This document shows positions 60,949 to 64,000 of a DNA stretch of 64,000 nucleotides, in pieces. A program made the translations under genes and the position numbers. Source of the DNA: Cytobacillus firmus (GTDB taxonomy: Bacteria; Bacillota; Bacilli; Bacillales; Cytobacillaceae); NCBI RefSeq assembly GCF_023715565.1, contig NZ_JAMBOJ010000014.1, positions 1 through 64,000 on the forward strand, in the 5' to 3' direction. Position 1 is the stretch's first letter. Each line of letters opens with the position of its first letter. The notes under the pieces are model-generated. The model was given only the letters and a program-made list of their open reading frames with translations. It did no database searches and had not been told where the DNA came from.

Positions 60949-62364
60949 ATGATTAAAATATTATTAATTGCAACACTGGCCATGATTTCCTTATTGTATA
61001 TTTTCTTATTATTTATGTTAATTTACGGCTGGCGCTGGTTAATGAAACGGGCAGTAAAGCAGGCCGGTAAAATTATCATGACAGACAGTTATCAGGAAAA
61101 CCTCATTGAGCTGATTCCAGGCTTTAAGCATATGGGCATTCAAAATGCGCTTGAAAATAACCTGCGGGCCGAAACAGGGGATGTCCTGCACCGCCCGTTT
61201 GGCTCATCGAAAAAATGGCCGCATTTTGAAGAACTTACGTTTATCCCTGCACAGACCTCCCCTTTCCCCATTGACAGTGACGTAGACGTTGATGTGAAAG
61301 TGACAATTGGTCCAAAAGCGAAAAAGCCGATGAAAATCAAGATTCCCCTGATGATTAGTGGAATGGCATATGGAATCGCTTTAAGTGAGCAAGTCAAAAT
61401 TGCATTGGCCACAGCTGCCAAGAATACAGGGACAGCCATCAATTCCGGTGAAGGCGGAATACTGCCTGAAGAGCTTGAAAGTGCAGGGAAGTATATTCTT
61501 CAGTTCTCCAAGACGGAGTGGGGCAAGGAAGAGAAGACTATTAAAAGGGCGGACATGATTGAAATTAAGCTGGGTCAGGGAGCTACATTGGGAATGGGCG
61601 GAAACATCTCTCCTGAAAATTTAACAGGTCGTGCAAGGGAAGTAATGGGGTTAAAGGAAGATGAAACTGCCCATATAATGGAACACTTTTTTGAAAAACA
61701 AACATTGAAGGATTTAAAGGAGCTGGTGGATGAGCTGCGTAAAATGTCCGGCGGTGTCCCGATCGGAGCAAAAATAGGGGCAGGCGGAAAGATCGAAGAT
61801 GATATTGATCATCTACTCGAAATCGGTGTGGATTTTATTGCGGTAGATGGAGGACAGGGGGCTTCTGTCGGTGCACCTCCCTTATTGGCAGATGATTTTG
61901 GTATACCAACCCTTCATGCTATCACGCGTGTCTCGAACCATCTTGAAAAAAGAAAAAAGAAGGGGGACATCAGCTTAATTGTTTCTGGAGGACTTTTTAA
62001 CCCAGGGCACTTTTTAAAAGTTCTTGCACTTGGAGCAGATGCGGTATATCTGGGATCTGTTATGCTGTTTACTGTTTCACATACACAAACCCTGAATGCA
62101 CTTCCTTTTGAACCTCCAACACAGGCTGTATGGAACGAGGGGAAATTCACAGATGTATTTAAAACAGAAGATGGTGCTAAATCAGCGGAAAAGTTCTTGA
62201 CCGCAAGTACTGAGGAAATTAAACTGGCCCTTAGAGCCATGGGAAAAAAGTCATTAAAAGAATTATCCAAGAAAGATCTCGTGTCTTATGATGAACACAC
62301 AGCGAAAATGATCGGAATTCCTTTTTCCTTTGAACCATGGGAGGATAAATCAAATAAAGCATAA
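60949..62364 (+). CDS. FMN-binding glutamate synthase family protein (YerD-like)
   Basis: 471 residues. One N-terminal membrane helix (about 3-25), then a glutamate-synthase-like FMN barrel: PLMISGMAYGIALSEQVKIA, SGEGGILPEE, IEIKLGQGATLGMGG, PIGAKIGAGG, FIAVDGGQGASVGAPP, and LIVSGGLFNPGHFLKVLALG. It lacks the amidotransferase and FAD parts of real glutamate synthase, so it is a membrane-anchored relative of unknown reaction, as YerD of Bacillus subtilis. Start ATG 60949; the ribosome site is GGAGAAAA. Terminator follows. Confidence 0.85.
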   Translation: MIKILLIATLAMISLLYIFLLFMLIYGWRWLMKRAVKQAGKIIMTDSYQENLIELIPGFKHMGIQNALENNLRAETGDVLHRPFGSSKKWPHFEELTFIPAQTSPFPIDSDVDVDVKVTIGPKAKKPMKIKIPLMISGMAYGIALSEQVKIALATAAKNTGTAINSGEGGILPEELESAGKYILQFSKTEWGKEEKTIKRADMIEIKLGQGATLGMGGNISPENLTGRAREVMGLKEDETAHIMEHFFEKQTLKDLKELVDELRKMSGGVPIGAKIGAGGKIEDDIDHLLEIGVDFIAVDGGQGASVGAPPLLADDFGIPTLHAITRVSNHLEKRKKKGDISLIVSGGLFNPGHFLKVLALGADAVYLGSVMLFTVSHTQTLNALPFEPPTQAVWNEGKFTDVFKTEDGAKSAEKFLTASTEEIKLALRAMGKKSLKELSKKDLVSYDEHTAKMIGIPFSFEPWEDKSNKA

Positions 62365-62366
62365 TA

Positions 62367-62396
62367 AAAGCCTGGCACCTTTAGCCAGGCTTTCGC
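62367..62396. terminator. Terminator between converging genes
   Basis: AAAGCCTGGC (62367-62376) / GCCAGGCTTT (62384-62393), perfect 10-bp stem serving both strands. Confidence 0.75.
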
Positions 62397-62398
62397 TG

Positions 62399-63889
62399 TT
62401 ACTCATCAATATCTTTCTTTACTTTTGTTTTTTCCTGAGGCTGAAACCGATAAGGATTTTGCGTTCTTAAATATACTGGCCGTAAAGGCTGAAAAGGGAA
62501 TCTGATAAAGGAATCTTTCAAATCCCGATACCTTGGCGGATAAAACGGTGCCAAAAAAGGTCTGTCGAGAGATGTTAGCCTGATCATATGAGTTAACAAT
62601 ATACAGGAACAGAAAAGCACACCGACAAATCCCCATAATGTGGCAAAAAACAAAAACGGAAATCTTAGGTATCGAATTGAATTATTCATTTTGTAGACTG
62701 GTGTTGTAAAAGAGGCAAGAGCTGCCAGTGCGATAATAATTAATAGGACATTACTTGTCAGCCCCGCCTGCACAGAAGCTGTCCCAATGACAATCCCGCC
62801 CACGATACCGATTGTCTGGCCTACTTTTGTGGGCAATCTGGCGCCAGCTTCTCTTAAAAGCTCTATTACCAGTTCAAGAATTAAGGCTTCATAGAATGGC
62901 GGCAAAGGAATATGCTGTCTTGAAGTCACTAGTGTTCCTAACAAATCCGTGGGGATGAGCTCCATATGATAAGTCAGTGTTGCAACATATATGGACGTAA
63001 CCTGTATGGAAAAAATAACAGAAAGGGCCCGCAATATTCTTCCGAAAGAAGCGATAGTCCAATTTATAAAATAATCTTCAAACGAACTGAAGAATTCCGC
63101 AAACGTTGTAGGAGTGATCAGCACATGCGGTGACCCGTCTACCGCGATTACGACTTTTCCCTCAGCTAGGACAGCAGCTGCCCTGTCCGGTCTTTCTGTA
63201 TCCAGCACCTGAGGGAAAGGAGAGTTCTTATTATCTGAAATCAACTGTGAAATATAAGAACTATCAGTGATTTCATCAAAATCGATATTCTCGATTCTTT
63301 CTTTAACCTTGCTGACATAATCTACATTCGTGATTCCCTCTATATAGAGAACGGCCACAACTGTTCTGGAAATACTGCCGATTAAATACTCCTCAATGAT
63401 CAGTTCAGAGGTGGGCAATCGTTTGCGGATTAAATTCAGATTATTCTCCAGTGACTCGACAAAGGCCTCCTTTGCTCCAAGAACGGTTTGCTCGACTTCA
63501 GGGTGTGTCAGCTCCCTTACATAAGTACATTTAGCAGCCATAAAAGCTGCTTTAGTATTCTCTGCTTCGGTTGTAATCATCACATAGCCATTTAATAGCA
63601 AATATTCAGCAATTGAAAGATCTTCGCAAATTTGAATGCTTGCAGATGGCAAAAGCCTCTTCAAATTATCTATATTGTTGAAATTACCCTGAAGAAGCTG
63701 AGGGAGCAAACTTTTGGTGATCACCTTTTGGTCAGTCAGTGTTTTGTAGTAAGTAAAAGAAAAACAGAGTCCTGTTTGTCTATTGCTATATATATTTTTT
63801 TGAAAATCATGAGACCGTGAAAGCGACTTTTCCAGCTCCTCAAGTTCGACTTCTGACACGGGTCTCTTCTTTTTTATCATTTTTTCCAT
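62399..63889 (-). CDS. GerA-family spore germination protein
   Basis: 496 residues, the A subunit type of germinant receptors in the inner spore membrane. The soluble N-terminal part (about 1-260) has the conserved RTVVAVLYIEGI and a VVIAVDGSPHVLITPTTFAEFF segment. About five membrane helices follow, with PLPPFYEALILELVIELLREAG and LPTKVGQTIGIVGGIVIGTASVQAGL, signatures of GerAA/SpoVAF proteins. ATG 63889 gives MEKMIKKK; the ribosome site (TGCGGA) is weak. No B or C subunit gene is adjacent on this side, so it may be an orphan or head a cluster cut by another arrangement. Confidence 0.88.
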   Translation of the reverse strand: MEKMIKKKRPVSEVELEELEKSLSRSHDFQKNIYSNRQTGLCFSFTYYKTLTDQKVITKSLLPQLLQGNFNNIDNLKRLLPSASIQICEDLSIAEYLLLNGYVMITTEAENTKAAFMAAKCTYVRELTHPEVEQTVLGAKEAFVESLENNLNLIRKRLPTSELIIEEYLIGSISRTVVAVLYIEGITNVDYVSKVKERIENIDFDEITDSSYISQLISDNKNSPFPQVLDTERPDRAAAVLAEGKVVIAVDGSPHVLITPTTFAEFFSSFEDYFINWTIASFGRILRALSVIFSIQVTSIYVATLTYHMELIPTDLLGTLVTSRQHIPLPPFYEALILELVIELLREAGARLPTKVGQTIGIVGGIVIGTASVQAGLTSNVLLIIIALAALASFTTPVYKMNNSIRYLRFPFLFFATLWGFVGVLFCSCILLTHMIRLTSLDRPFLAPFYPPRYRDLKDSFIRFPFQPLRPVYLRTQNPYRFQPQEKTKVKKDIDE

Positions 63890-63976
63890 TCCGCAATCAC
63901 CAGTTTGTTTCGGCTTTAAATGTAGTGTTTCCGTTTTTGGAAAGATTATGTATGAACTGGGGAAAATAACAAAAAA

Positions 63977-63997
63977 GCCTGCCACAATGTGGCAGGC
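63977..63997 (-). terminator. Terminator for a gene beyond the right edge
   Basis: GCCTGCCACA (63977-63986) / TGTGGCAGGC (63988-63997). On the minus strand it runs into TTTTTTGTTATT, so it ends a transcript coming from outside the window. Confidence 0.75.
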
Positions 63998-64000
63998 CTG

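Overview
The window looks like chromosome of a low-GC, endospore-forming Bacillaceae species, probably Bacillus or Cytobacillus-like. The evidence is AGGAGG-type ribosome sites with frequent TTG/GTG starts, and spore-linked genes (a GerA-type germinant receptor subunit, YyaC, a KatX-like catalase behind a sigma-B promoter, the glcU-gdh pair). Further support comes from a Bacillus-type nitric oxide synthase (broken here), CcpA/LacI-style control and many U-tailed terminators. The genus is inference; no rRNA or tRNA gene is present to anchor it.

Layout. 0-10 kb: tail of a cut-off gene, a DUF1538 membrane protein with a tandem P-II-like protein, a VOC protein, sstT, glcU-gdh, catalase and a class I amidotransferase-like hydrolase. 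10-16 kb: a LysR regulator divergent from malic enzyme, and a two-gene compatible-solute/ergothioneine-type ABC transporter in which permease and binding protein are fused. 16-20 kb: a LuxR-type regulator divergent from a Baeyer-Villiger monooxygenase plus esterase, a ketone-to-ester-to-acid-and-alcohol module with a perfect cre site. 20-22 kb: a DMT exporter and yyaC.

22.4-36.5 kb is the most unusual part: about 17 genes bracketed by two near-paralogous FCD-type GntR regulators and sprinkled with eleven intergenic copies of one TGGTATACCA-like operator. Members are an aspartate dehydrogenase-like enzyme, a ProC-like reductase, two large permeases, a 28-residue peptide gene with its own operator, promoter and terminator, two [2Fe-2S] ferredoxins, a creatininase-family amidohydrolase, a heme-oxygenase-fold protein carrying the complete diiron-oxidase ligand set, an aldehyde dehydrogenase, an HbpS/GlcG protein, a split CHR transporter, a CxxH/CxxC mini-protein and a RidA-like protein. 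I read it as an uncharacterised oxidative catabolic (or biosynthetic) regulon for a nitrogen-containing compound.

36.6-47 kb: a YesM/YesN-type two-component system, a sugar ABC importer without its own ATPase, a DUF624 protein and a GH43 xylosidase (a xylo-oligosaccharide unit), then a Hyi/GlxR-like pair and a small lysozyme-like protein. 48-59.4 kb: an LtaS-family enzyme, a HemD-like protein, then a LacI-controlled alpha-glucoside unit (binding protein, two permeases, two GH13 enzymes) with a 30-bp perfect palindromic operator. 59.5-64 kb: a nos pseudogene with two lesions, an unlisted 52-residue gene, a glutamate-synthase-like FMN protein and a GerA-type protein.

Three copies of a non-autonomous inverted-repeat element (two of about 280 bp, one 112-bp internally deleted) lie at 21.3, 25.9 and 44.9 kb, each flanked by an 8-bp target duplication; they look like MITEs of an ISL3-type transposase.
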